A DNA stretch of 64,000 nucleotides, taken from positions 1 to 64,000 of the forward strand of contig JAGUZU010000051.1 in the NCBI GenBank assembly GCA_020060625.1. Direction: 5' to 3'. The notes beneath the pieces are model-generated. The model was not told where the DNA came from and made no database searches. It saw nothing but the letters and a program-made list of their open reading frames with translations. A program made the translations under genes and the position numbers. This DNA is from Anaerolineales bacterium. GTDB lineage: Bacteria; Chloroflexota; Anaerolineae; Anaerolineales; Villigracilaceae. Of the stretch, positions 50,152 to 58,889 are shown piece after piece (the stretch's first letter is position 1; each line of letters opens with the position of its first letter).

Positions 50152-51045
50152 ATGAAGATCATGATTGCGGGAGGGTCGGGGTTCCTGGGCGGCGAGTTGA
50201 GCCGTTCCTTTCTCGCGGACCGACACCAGGTTTACATTCTCACACGCGGCTCGCGCGTTTGGGAAGGCGCGCAGGCTGTGAAGTGGGACGGGCAGACGAC
50301 GCAGGGTTGGGGGCGCCTCGTAGAAGAAATGGATGTGATCATTCACATGGCAGGGAAGACGCTCGCCTCCTGGCCCTGGACTGCCGCGACCAAACAAGCC
50401 TTCTACGACTCCCGCCTCATTCCCGGACGCGCGCTTGTTCAAGCCATCCAAACCGCGACCCGCCGCCCAAGCCTTTTCATCCAAGCCTCCGGCATAAATT
50501 ACTACGGATTGCATGGCGAACTTGCCGATGAAACCACGCCTCCGGGGGACGACTTCCTCGCGCGACTCGCCGTCGAATGGGAGCGGGCAACCGAGCCCGT
50601 GGAAGCATTGGGAGTTCGGCGCGTGGTTTTGCGCTCGGCGGTGGCGCTTTCCCGAAACGGCGGCTTGCTCGGTTTGATGGCGCTTCCCATCCGGCTGTTT
50701 GTCGGCGGTCCGTACGGCTCCGGCAAACATGCCATGCCATGGATCCACATCCGCGATTGGGTGGGGGCGGTGCGGCATTTGATCCAGAACGAGCAGGCTC
50801 GCGGAGTGTATAACCTGATCGCGCCCACACCCACATCGAATGCGGAGTTCAATCGGGCGCTTGCGAGCGCTTTACGCCGACCTTATTGGTTTCCAACGCC
50901 CGCATTTTTGTTGAGGACCTTTTTGGGGGAGATGAGCGTCCTTATCCTCGAAGGACGGTTTTCCCAGCCCAAACGGTTGACCGAGTCTGGGTTCGAGTTC
51001 CAGTTTCCGGGTCCGCGCGAGGCGCTGACCGATCTGTTTGGATAA
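50152..51045 (+). CDS. TIGR01777-type SDR epimerase (YfcH-like)
   Basis: A 297-residue atypical short-chain dehydrogenase. The NAD(P) motif is GGSGFLGGEL (residues 7-16), IIHMAGK follows, and SGINYYG has the Tyr region. The DUF1731-like C-terminal domain includes LRTFLGEMSVLILEGRFSQPKRLTESGFEF. These are the marks of the YfcH/SulA-like group. The function is not known. GGAG lies before ATG 50152. It shares an 87-bp divergent control region with the HNH gene. Confidence 0.92.
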   Translation: MKIMIAGGSGFLGGELSRSFLADRHQVYILTRGSRVWEGAQAVKWDGQTTQGWGRLVEEMDVIIHMAGKTLASWPWTAATKQAFYDSRLIPGRALVQAIQTATRRPSLFIQASGINYYGLHGELADETTPPGDDFLARLAVEWERATEPVEALGVRRVVLRSAVALSRNGGLLGLMALPIRLFVGGPYGSGKHAMPWIHIRDWVGAVRHLIQNEQARGVYNLIAPTPTSNAEFNRALASALRRPYWFPTPAFLLRTFLGEMSVLILEGRFSQPKRLTESGFEFQFPGPREALTDLFG

Positions 51046-51061
51046 CGTCAAAGGAGAGTTA

Positions 51062-51745
51062 ATGTCCATGAAAAAGTTTATCGTGTTTTTACTGGTTTTC
51101 CTCACAGCCTGTTTGCCCGCCGCGCAGGAACCGCAGGTTGTCCTGCCGCAGTTTCTCCCGACGGCGACAGCGTATATCGATTCATCGTCGTATCCAACTG
51201 CGGAAGTGGCGCTGGCTGAACCGAATCAAACCGCAAGCGGAATTGACATCCGACTGGATCGCGTGTGGGTGGAAGGCAAGGATGTGAATGCCAACGTTTG
51301 TTTTTCGCTGCCCGATACGTCGGACTGGTCCATCTGGGCGGCGAGCCTGACCTACGGCGAGACGGTGTTGCAGGAATACGGCACGACGCTGGCAAGCCTG
51401 CAGGAGCCGGTGGATGGTCAGATCGGGGTGCGGTGCGATACGCTGACTTTTGTAGTGCCGCCCGATGCCGACCTTTCCAATGCGACGATTGTGATCGATT
51501 CCATTGCGGCGACTCCGCGCGAAGGCGATTATTGCGACCTTTACATGCCGAAGATCCAACAAGCGCTGCTCGAACGCGGCATCGGCATCATGCTGGAGTG
51601 CGTGGATGTGAACGGCGCGTTGACCATGCAGATCGTCAGCAAGCCGCCGGAGATGACGCAGGAGCAGGCGGAGCAGATCGTTTACAGCGACGAGTTCTTT
51701 TCGGTGGCGGGTCCGTGGACGTTTCCGTTCGATTTGGCGCAGTAA
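51062..51745 (+). CDS. Lipoprotein of unknown function
   Basis: A 227-residue protein with AAGGAGAG before ATG 51062. A short signal peptide (KKFIVFLLVFLTAC) ends in the lipobox LTAC at about residues 15-18, so it is a lipid-anchored outer-face protein and a natural substrate of the Lgt and LspA encoded nearby. The mature part is beta-rich and acidic, with SGIDIRLDRVWVEGKDVNANVCF and later Cys residues (CFSLP, CDTL, CDLY, CVDV) that could pair. The family was not recognised. Confidence 0.8.
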   Translation: MSMKKFIVFLLVFLTACLPAAQEPQVVLPQFLPTATAYIDSSSYPTAEVALAEPNQTASGIDIRLDRVWVEGKDVNANVCFSLPDTSDWSIWAASLTYGETVLQEYGTTLASLQEPVDGQIGVRCDTLTFVVPPDADLSNATIVIDSIAATPREGDYCDLYMPKIQQALLERGIGIMLECVDVNGALTMQIVSKPPEMTQEQAEQIVYSDEFFSVAGPWTFPFDLAQ

Positions 51746-51762
51746 AATTCTTGTTGTATAAT
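51734..51762 (+). promoter_or_regulatory. tyrS promoter
   Basis: TTGGCG (51734-51739) and TATAAT (51757-51762) are 17 bp apart. The leader-peptide ATG starts seven bases after the -10 box, so the leader mRNA probably begins at its start codon. Confidence 0.7.
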
Positions 51763-51768
51763 TGCCGC

Positions 51769-51816
51769 ATGTCTGGAAAGACCCCCGACTGCAAATCCTA
51801 TTACGCGCGCCCGTAA
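51769..51816 (+). CDS. Tyr-Tyr leader peptide of tyrS
   Basis: A 15-residue ORF, MSGKTPDCKSYYARP followed by TAA, with adjacent tyrosine codons TAT-TAC at positions 11-12. It lies between the tyrS promoter and an intrinsic terminator, and the downstream gene is tyrosyl-tRNA synthetase. This is the layout of ribosome-mediated attenuation. When charged tRNA-Tyr is short, a ribosome would stall at the Tyr codons and change the downstream RNA fold. The segment just after the Tyr codons (CGCGCGCCC, 51804-51812) also matches the terminator's first arm, so it can compete for the second arm. Confidence 0.7.
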   Translation: MSGKTPDCKSYYARP

Positions 51817-51840
51817 TTCCCATTGCGATGGTGTGCAACG

Positions 51841-51876
51841 AACGCGCCCCTCATCATCGTGGGCGCGTTTTTGTTT
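51841..51876 (+). terminator. tyrS attenuator terminator
   Basis: AACGCGCCC (51841-51849) pairs with GGGCGCGTT (51861-51869) around an 11-base loop, followed by TTTGTTT. It lies 25 bases after the leader stop and 61 bases before the tyrS ATG, so it must be read through for tyrS to be made. Confidence 0.85.
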
Positions 51877-51936
51877 GGAAATCCATTTTCAGACCTTAAA
51901 GGCTTCAAAAAACCTTTAGGATCTTGGGAGCATGTT

Positions 51937-53148
51937 ATGAACATCGAAGAACAAGTTGAACTTTTGATGCAGGGCACGGATTACGGCGATGAAGATTTGA
52001 AGAAAGCCATGTCCGCTGAACTGCGCGAACGTCTCTTGCTTGCCCAAAAAGAGAAGCGACCTTTGCGTGTCTATTGTGGATACGATCCCACGTCCACAGA
52101 TTTGCATTTGGGACATACCATCTCCATGCGGAAACTGCGCCAGTTTCAGGATTTGGGACATGAAGTCACTTTTTTGATCGGGAGTTACACGGCGCTGGTT
52201 GGCGATCCTTCGGACAAGAACAAGGCGCGTCCTGTCCTGACCGAGGAGCAGGTTGCCGAAAACGCGAAGACATACGCCGAACAAGCCTTCCGCGTGCTGG
52301 ACCGCGACAAGACGAAGATTCGGTATAACGGTGAGTGGCTTTCCAAGTTGACGCTGGTGGATTTGATCCGCCTGGGGCAGAACTTTACCGTGCAGCAATT
52401 TCTGGCGCGTGAGAATTTTTCCAAACGCCTCGATAAAGGCGAACCGATCTACCTGCACGAGACCTTCTACGCTTTGATGCAGGGATACGACGCTGTCGCC
52501 ATGGAAACGGACATCCAGGTCGGCGGCTCGGATCAGCTATTCAATATCATTGTGGCGGGGCGCAAGTTGCAAGAGGCGCTTGGTCAAAAGCCGCTGGTGG
52601 GAATCATTACGGGCATCCTGCCGGGAACGGACGGCATGCAAAGAATGTCCAAGTCCACCGGAAACATTGTGCCGATCAACACGGGCGCGAACGACTTGTT
52701 TGGCAAGTTGATGTCTGTGCCGGATTCGGCGATGGGCGTTTATATGCGTCTGGTCACGCGCTGGAATCCGCATGACATTGCGAAGATCGAAAAGGATGTG
52801 GAATCCGGCGCGCTTCATCCGCGCGATGCGAAGATGAAGATGGCGAAGGAGATTACGAGTATTTTCTATGGCGATGACGAAGCAGAGTCCGCGCAGGAGG
52901 CTTTCGTCAAGACCTTTCAGCAAAAGGAAATTCCGGATGACATGCCGGAATATTCCCTGCAGGAGGGTCAGACCGTGGTGGATGTGATTCTGGGCGCAAA
53001 ACTTGCCGAGAGTAAAAATAAGGCTCGCGCGTTGATCGATCAAAAAGGCGTTCGTTTGGACGGCGAAGCGCTGGAGCGCGGCGATGCGCCCTTCCCGCAT
53101 CCCGGCATCTTGCAGGTTGGGAAGCGGCGGTTTGTAAGAGTGAAGTAG
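51937..53148 (+). CDS. tyrS: Tyrosyl-tRNA synthetase
   Basis: A 403-residue class I synthetase that charges tRNA-Tyr. ATG 51937 begins MNIEEQVELLMQG. The HIGH-type motif is DLHLGHT (about 49-55) and the KMSKS motif is RMSKSTGN (about 234). A C-terminal S4 domain (about 345-403) binds tRNA. The longer open frame upstream covers the terminator and is not used. Expression is likely controlled by the Tyr leader peptide upstream. Confidence 0.97.
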   Translation: MNIEEQVELLMQGTDYGDEDLKKAMSAELRERLLLAQKEKRPLRVYCGYDPTSTDLHLGHTISMRKLRQFQDLGHEVTFLIGSYTALVGDPSDKNKARPVLTEEQVAENAKTYAEQAFRVLDRDKTKIRYNGEWLSKLTLVDLIRLGQNFTVQQFLARENFSKRLDKGEPIYLHETFYALMQGYDAVAMETDIQVGGSDQLFNIIVAGRKLQEALGQKPLVGIITGILPGTDGMQRMSKSTGNIVPINTGANDLFGKLMSVPDSAMGVYMRLVTRWNPHDIAKIEKDVESGALHPRDAKMKMAKEITSIFYGDDEAESAQEAFVKTFQQKEIPDDMPEYSLQEGQTVVDVILGAKLAESKNKARALIDQKGVRLDGEALERGDAPFPHPGILQVGKRRFVRVK

Positions 53149-53152
53149 GCTG

Positions 53153-53190
53153 AAAAAAGCGCGGTGAGGTTTTCATCATCGCGCTTTTTT
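53153..53190. terminator. Bidirectional terminator between tyrS and the multi-GAF gene
   Basis: AAAAAAGCGCG (53153-53163) and CGCGCTTTTTT (53180-53190) give A/T tails on both sides. It overlaps the last codons of the minus-strand gene that ends at 53176. Confidence 0.85.
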
Positions 53191-56100
53191 CTTTTCGCCT
53201 TTGGTTGTTCCTTTTTTGGGAGGCGTTTTTTTACCGACGGACTTTTTCTTCTTGCGTGAAGGGTTTGAATGCGCGACCTTCGGTTTTGATTCCAACAATT
53301 GATGGAAGGCGCTCAGGATTTGTGGATCGAATTGTTTGCCGGAAAGATCGGCAATGTATTTCATCACATCCGGCTCCTCCCAGGCTTTGCGATAGGGGCG
53401 GTCTGAAAGCAGGGCATCCCAAACATCCACCACGGCAAAGATGCGGGCTGGCAGGGGGATTTCCCCGCCCTTCAATCCGCGGGGATAGCCGCTTCCGTTC
53501 CACCATTCGTGATGGCAGTAGGGGATGTCCAATGCGGGACGAAGGTAGGGGATGGAGGAAAGCAGGTCGTAGGCATACTGCGGATGTTTTCTCATCTCGA
53601 ACATTTCTTCGTCTGTGAGGGAGGTGGGTTTTCGGAGGATGCTGTCTGGAACGCCCATTTTGCCGATGTCGTGCAGCAGCGCGCCGCGGCGAATGTGAGT
53701 CAATTCGGCTTCGGGAATGCCCATTTGCCGCGCCAGTTCCATGGTCAGGTTTGTGACGCGCTGGGTATGTCCCTGGGTTTCCTTGTCGCGCAGCTCCAGC
53801 GCTTTTCCCCATCCTTCGAGGGTGGTGTCGTAGGCGAGGGAAAGTTCCTGGTTGGTGCGTTGCAGGTTTTCGAAGAGCTGGGCGTTGTCGATTGCGATGG
53901 TCGCCTGCCCGGCAAGGGTTTGCAGAAAATCCATCCAGTCATCATTGGGTGCGAACGGCTGTTTGAAATAGGTTTCAAGGATGCCTCTCGCGGCTCCTTT
54001 GCTGAAAAGCGGGATGGCGTAATAGCTTCTGAATTTTTCGCCGGCGAGCAGGTTGGTGTGGGGATAGTCGAATTCCTTTTCCAGGTCGGCGATGTGGACC
54101 GGTCTGCGATTAAGGAGAATTTGACCGGCAAAGCCGTCTCCAATACTAAGCGATGCGTTGTGCAGTTCCCTGTTTTGGAAGCCGCTGGCAGCGTAATAAT
54201 CCAGCATCTGGCTGTCCGGATTAAAGACAAGGATGGATGCGGCGCTGACGCCCATTTTCGAGATCAAATGTTCGGTGATGATATGCAGTGTGATGCGCAG
54301 ATCGAGGCTGGACGTGATCGCTGTGTCCATTTCGCGCAGCGCGGTTAACCTTCGAACCTGCTCGTCGCTTCTTTCATAAAGGTTGGAACGATGGATTGCA
54401 TTTCCCGCAATCTCCGCAATTGTGGTGATGAGGCGCGCGTAATGCGTTTCGATTTTTCGCGGCGTTTTCATCGCCACGACGATGACGCCAATGATTTCGG
54501 ACGTGGTGCGAATTGGAATTGCAATGCCGCTCCAGCCTTGTTCGAAGTAAAACGCATTTTCTGGAATGACTGCCATGTCGCTGGTGAGTTCCAGGCTGAT
54601 ATGCGATGTTCCGCTGGAGTAAACCTTTCCGACGACGCCTTCGTTGGGTTTGAAGGTGTTTTTTGGCATGTCTTTTAACTTCCCGCTAAGCACCTGCGGG
54701 ATCAACAGGTTGTCGCGGGGATCGTATAACCAAATGGCGGCGGAATCGGTTCCTGTGCTTGATTTGATTTCCTCCAAAAGAATCGGAAGCATTTCTTTCA
54801 TATCGCGCGCGGCGCGAAGCGCGTACGATACCCGGCTGACCATCTCCAATTCCTCCAACCTTTGGCTGGTCTCGGTATACAGCCTCACATTTTCGAGCGA
54901 AGCGGCGGCTTGCTGCGCAAACGTTTGCGCGGCGGTGGCGTCGTTCTGTGTGAAAGCGTTTGGAGCGCGGCTGTCCACCGTTATATATCCGATGACCTGT
55001 CCGCGCGAGATTAGTGGGACGCCCATCCAGCCGCGCACATGTTCCGAATCGCCCCATTTTTCGAAGCGCGGATCCTCCCTGCAATCATCAATGATCAGGG
55101 TCTGTCCGGTTTCATCGATGATTTTGCATAGGGCGTTGTCCGAAGAAAACGTTTGTCCCACTGCTTTTTCCGGGTTGGGCAACCCTCTGGTGGCTGTAAT
55201 ACGGACGCGATCCCCTTCTTCGATCTCCAAAACGGATGCGCTGTCGTAAGGCGCGATCTTATACAGCCATTCCAGGATGGCGCGGTGCAGGGAGGGAAGG
55301 TCCAATAGATTGGTAAGGGCGGTGGCAGCCTGCCTGACGGTTTCAGCGGTCTCCCGTCGTTTTTTCTCAAGTTCGAAGATGCGCGCTTTTTCAATGACGG
55401 TTGCGGCTTGATTGGCAAAGGTTTGCACCTGGGTTGCATGTTCCTCTGAATATCTCCCGGGGGTCATACTATCCAGGTTGAGAAAACCGATTAAAGTGTC
55501 CTGGGAGAACATGGCGGCGGACATCCAGCCTCGAATGTATTCAGTGCCGGTCCATTGTTCGAATACAACCTCTTTTTGGGCGTCTTCGATGATTAAAGGC
55601 TTGCGATTTTCAGCCACATGCCTCCATTTGTTAGTGATGGGAAATTCGCGTCCGATGTGATATTCCTCCGGCAGGTTCCGTTTTGCCGCGAGCCAGAGGT
55701 TATCTCCCTGATTCAACATGATGGACGCGCTGTCGAAGGGAGCCAGTTTTTGCAGCCAGTCGAGAATAATTTCATAAAGGTCGTTGATGTCCAGCGTTGC
55801 GGTCAGGGAGGATGTGGCGAGACTCAGTTGTTCCGCTTCCCTGCGGCGGCGTTGTTCAAGTTCGAATAGACGGGTGTTCTCGATTGCCACTGCCGCCTGA
55901 TTGGCAAATGTCTGCGCGATGGCGGCGTGTTCCTCGTTGAAGAAGCCGGGTATTCTGCTGTCCAGATTTAGAAAACCGATCAATTTATTTTGCGCGATGA
56001 GCGGGATTCCCATCCAGCCTCGGATGTAGTTCGTCGCCTCGAATTTGACGAAACGATCATCTGTTTGAACGTCATGGATGATCACAGGCTGGCGCAGTTT

Positions 56101-57960
56101 TTCCCTATCGCGCCATTTTTGGGGGTCGGTTTGGTACTTTATTCCAATCAGATTCCCGGCGATATTTCTGCCTGCAATGATTTCGGAATATCCCTTTTTG
56201 ATTATTTCAATCGAGGCGCTGTCGAAATAGATCAGCCTTTCAAGCGAGGTGAAGATATCTTCGAAGAGTTTCTCCCGTTCGAAAGAGGATGTCAATTCCG
56301 ATGTGACCTCGCGCAGGATTTCCGCCTGCTGGCGGCGCTTCTTTTCCAACTCGAAGAGCTGGATCCGCTCCAGGGCATTTGCCATCCCCCCTGCAATGGT
56401 GTTAAGCAGCCTTTCATCCCTCTCTGTGAACGCGTTTACCTTGCGACTTTCCACATTTAAAACGCCGAAAATCTTTGGTCCACTGATGATGGGCACGCAA
56501 AGTTCGGAGCGCGTGTCGCCGGTTACTTCGTAATAAGAAGGCTCGATTGAAACGTCATCCACCCGGATCGAGCGCCTTGTCGTTACAACCTTCCCGCTTA
56601 TGCCTTTTGTTACCGGCAGGCTCTCGCCAATTTTTTCAATGTCGCTGCCGCGATAGGAATAATGAGGCGTCAAGATGTCCTGTGTTTCGTTAAGTAATAG
56701 AACGCCGCAGTTATCCGAATATAACGTATTACCGATGACATCCGTGATCTGTTGAATCAACGCGTTTGCATTCAGCGAGGTGGACTCGATCAAGGCTGCG
56801 GTGTGGAGGACGCTTAATTCCCTTAATTGGTTTTGAAGGGCTTCCTCGTATTCCTTCCGGGATGTGATGTCCTGCGCCACGGCAATGATCACGTCCTGAC
56901 CGAAATACGCGCCTTTGAAAAGACGCACATCCTTTGGGAAAATCTCTCCATTGCTTCGTATTCCCCAGAACTCGAATTCCTGCGGCTTTCCCTCGAACGC
57001 GTCGCTGATGGCTTTTGATAATTTTGCCATATTGTTTTTATCGGGCGCGCTCAGGAATTCGGGAGTTTTTCCTATAAAGAATTCCCGGGGGTAACCATAC
57101 ATCTGCGCCGCGCCATCGTTGACGTCCAGGAAAACGCCGCGCCTGTCCTGGATATAAATCGCGTCCCGTACGGAGTTGAATAGACCTCGATAATCGACTT
57201 CGCTGTTGATTAGTGCATCCTCGGATTGTTTGCGCTCGATAGCCGGACCGAGTATGCCGGCGGCGGTCTGCATCGCCTCGATCTCCGCCTCTGACCATTC
57301 GCGTTTCATTTCACATTGATCGAATTCGATGAATCCCCACCAATCCATGCCTATTTGAATTGGGATGCAAACAATAGAAAAAACGCCCCCGCTTTGCAAA
57401 GGGACTCGCTCCGACGCAGGCAAATCCTTTACCTTTCCATATATCGGCATACCTTGATTGAACGATTCCACCCATCGCGTGTAATCAACCCCGACCAAGT
57501 TTGCGTGATTTAAGTGATCGTTTTGAACCTGTGTTGTTACGTCTTTTTTGCACCATTCATAAATGATCGAAATCGATACGCCCCCCCGGTCATTGACGGG
57601 TTCCTTTTTATACATAAAGACCCGACTCGCGTCCGATGCCTGTCCAAACCATGCAAGCACCTGCTCGATGTTTTTTTCCCAATGAGGAGATTTTAGGAAC
57701 AGCTCTGCGGAGAGACCAGCGGCTTTGGCGATTTCATCCGGACGTTGCGAGCCCCCCCTTATTTTTGCCTGCCAGTTCGTTATCAGAAAGTATAGAGTCA
57801 GCGCCCCTGCTGTTGAAACCAACCAATTTTGAATTGGAAGTCCCTCAATTTGGGGGAACAGCAGTGTCAGCGCTTTGTTGATTAACAGTATTGATAGAGC
57901 CCCTATCGCAAAATAGATAAGAGAGGTTTTTATGATCAGGGGGATATTCCGTTCCTTCAT
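53176..57960 (-). CDS. Giant multi-GAF/PAS HD-GYP phosphodiesterase
   Basis: A 1594-residue protein. Two N-terminal hydrophobic segments (about 10-30 and 47-62) are followed by a GAF domain, a PAS domain (VDYRGLFNSVRDAIYIQDRRG, about 250-370) and six or so GAF domains in series, several of them clearly duplicated (the phrase RGWMG/SVPL or A recurs with FANQAA). A C-terminal HD-GYP domain has RGALLHDIGKMG (about 1425) and YCHHEWWNGSGYPRG (about 1480), both intact for c-di-GMP hydrolysis. The last 25 residues are nearly all Lys/Arg/Ser/Thr. It integrates many small-molecule or redox signals. It is single and convergent with tyrS. Confidence 0.93.
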   Translation of the reverse strand: MKERNIPLIIKTSLIYFAIGALSILLINKALTLLFPQIEGLPIQNWLVSTAGALTLYFLITNWQAKIRGGSQRPDEIAKAAGLSAELFLKSPHWEKNIEQVLAWFGQASDASRVFMYKKEPVNDRGGVSISIIYEWCKKDVTTQVQNDHLNHANLVGVDYTRWVESFNQGMPIYGKVKDLPASERVPLQSGGVFSIVCIPIQIGMDWWGFIEFDQCEMKREWSEAEIEAMQTAAGILGPAIERKQSEDALINSEVDYRGLFNSVRDAIYIQDRRGVFLDVNDGAAQMYGYPREFFIGKTPEFLSAPDKNNMAKLSKAISDAFEGKPQEFEFWGIRSNGEIFPKDVRLFKGAYFGQDVIIAVAQDITSRKEYEEALQNQLRELSVLHTAALIESTSLNANALIQQITDVIGNTLYSDNCGVLLLNETQDILTPHYSYRGSDIEKIGESLPVTKGISGKVVTTRRSIRVDDVSIEPSYYEVTGDTRSELCVPIISGPKIFGVLNVESRKVNAFTERDERLLNTIAGGMANALERIQLFELEKKRRQQAEILREVTSELTSSFEREKLFEDIFTSLERLIYFDSASIEIIKKGYSEIIAGRNIAGNLIGIKYQTDPQKWRDREKLRQPVIIHDVQTDDRFVKFEATNYIRGWMGIPLIAQNKLIGFLNLDSRIPGFFNEEHAAIAQTFANQAAVAIENTRLFELEQRRRREAEQLSLATSSLTATLDINDLYEIILDWLQKLAPFDSASIMLNQGDNLWLAAKRNLPEEYHIGREFPITNKWRHVAENRKPLIIEDAQKEVVFEQWTGTEYIRGWMSAAMFSQDTLIGFLNLDSMTPGRYSEEHATQVQTFANQAATVIEKARIFELEKKRRETAETVRQAATALTNLLDLPSLHRAILEWLYKIAPYDSASVLEIEEGDRVRITATRGLPNPEKAVGQTFSSDNALCKIIDETGQTLIIDDCREDPRFEKWGDSEHVRGWMGVPLISRGQVIGYITVDSRAPNAFTQNDATAAQTFAQQAAASLENVRLYTETSQRLEELEMVSRVSYALRAARDMKEMLPILLEEIKSSTGTDSAAIWLYDPRDNLLIPQVLSGKLKDMPKNTFKPNEGVVGKVYSSGTSHISLELTSDMAVIPENAFYFEQGWSGIAIPIRTTSEIIGVIVVAMKTPRKIETHYARLITTIAEIAGNAIHRSNLYERSDEQVRRLTALREMDTAITSSLDLRITLHIITEHLISKMGVSAASILVFNPDSQMLDYYAASGFQNRELHNASLSIGDGFAGQILLNRRPVHIADLEKEFDYPHTNLLAGEKFRSYYAIPLFSKGAARGILETYFKQPFAPNDDWMDFLQTLAGQATIAIDNAQLFENLQRTNQELSLAYDTTLEGWGKALELRDKETQGHTQRVTNLTMELARQMGIPEAELTHIRRGALLHDIGKMGVPDSILRKPTSLTDEEMFEMRKHPQYAYDLLSSIPYLRPALDIPYCHHEWWNGSGYPRGLKGGEIPLPARIFAVVDVWDALLSDRPYRKAWEEPDVMKYIADLSGKQFDPQILSAFHQLLESKPKVAHSNPSRKKKKSVGKKTPPKKGTTKGEKKKAR

Positions 57961-58095
57961 GATGTCGTAGGCCGCTGTATTGCGTTTATTATAGGCATTT
58001 TACTAAAAAATTTCATGCCGAATTGATTGTAATGCCTTGGGGAGATGTTTTTTGAGATTAAACGAAAACGAGCCCGTTTATGGACTCGTTTCATG

Positions 58096-58167
58096 AGGCG
58101 TCGACGGGATTTGAACCCGTGAATGAGGGTTTTGCAGACCCTTGCCTTACCACTTGGCCACGACGCC
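58096..58167 (-). tRNA. tRNA-Cys (GCA)
   Basis: The acceptor stem GGCGTCG/CGACGCC closes a full cloverleaf. Anticodon GCA sits in CTGCAAA, the T-loop reads GGTTCAAATCC and the discriminator is U. CCA is not encoded. Confidence 0.95.
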
Positions 58168-58223
58168 AATAAACAAAAGGATTGCCGACCGAAACTCCCT
58201 TCAATCTGCAATCCTCCGGTTTG

Positions 58224-58295
<72 letters not shown>

Positions 58296-58324
58296 ATGCT
58301 GCGACCTTTGCTTCCGGCCGAGAG

Positions 58325-58397
58325 TGCCGAGACCCAGGATCGAACTGGGGACACCGCGATTTTCAGTCGCGTGCTCTACCAACTGAGCTATCTCGGC
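58325..58397 (-). tRNA. tRNA-Phe (GAA)
   Basis: The acceptor stem GCCGAGA/TCTCGGC is intact. Anticodon GAA sits in CTGAAAA, the T-loop reads AGTTCGATCCT and the discriminator is A. It is the first of a three-tRNA minus-strand cluster. Confidence 0.95.
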
Positions 58398-58574
58398 CAA
58401 CGTATTGTTTTGTTAAGCGCCCGTGATTTTACACGTACTTATATGGATTGTCAAGAAAGGCATTGAACAGCGCGGTCATAATAATACTGGTTATTCCGCC
58501 TTTTGCATTAAAGTTTGCCAAACTTCTGCCGGAAATTCGGCTCATCGGGAATCGCCGTGATTAAAACCTTTTTG

Positions 58575-58666
58575 GACACGGATTACACGGGATAACACGG
58601 ATTTCTAAAGGCTTTTTCTGTGTGAATCCGTGAGACTTGTACTGAGCCTGTCGAAGTATCCGTGTC
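58575..58666. repeat. Composite dispersed repeat in the rpsB upstream region
   Basis: GACACGGAT (58575) and ATCCGTGTC (to 58666) are outer arms. A GTACTGAGCCTGTCGAAGTA segment inside matches the core seen at 10880. It lies in the 340-bp gap between the tRNA cluster and the rpsB promoter; nothing else was seen there. Confidence 0.55.
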
Positions 58667-58737
58667 GTCTGTGTACAGAATCACGGCAAACCCTAAAGAG
58701 CCCGGAAATTCCCAAACAGGGTGACTTTGTTTTGTGT

Positions 58738-58889
58738 TATAATCCTGCCGTGGCGCCAAAAGCGCCACATATTTTGCCTGGGACGGGCAACAAGCGTCCC
58801 TGAGCGGGTAAACGACCCCCGCTAAACTTACTCCGCTCCTCATCAGGGATACAAGCCTGCATGTTGACAAGCGGAAACCAAGGAGAAAC
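58738..58889 (+). promoter_or_regulatory. rpsB promoter and structured 5' leader
   Basis: TATAAT is at 58738-58743, so the leader is about 140 nt. It contains three successive hairpins: TGGCGC/GCGCCA near 58750-58768, GGGACG/GCGTCCC near 58780-58801, and GCGGG/CCCGC near 58803-58822. AAGGAG precedes ATG 58890. A leader of this size and structure before rpsB suggests autoregulation by ribosomal protein S2, but the motif was not recognised. Confidence 0.55.

Noticed and set aside
49561-50778. A 405-codon frame for the HNH gene
   Set aside because: The upstream 238 codons are antisense to the SDR gene at 50152; the domain and ribosome site support the ATG at 50064.
51746-51936. T-box riboswitch upstream of tyrS
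   Set aside because: The leader before the terminator is only about 70 nt and I see no T-box consensus or specifier stem.
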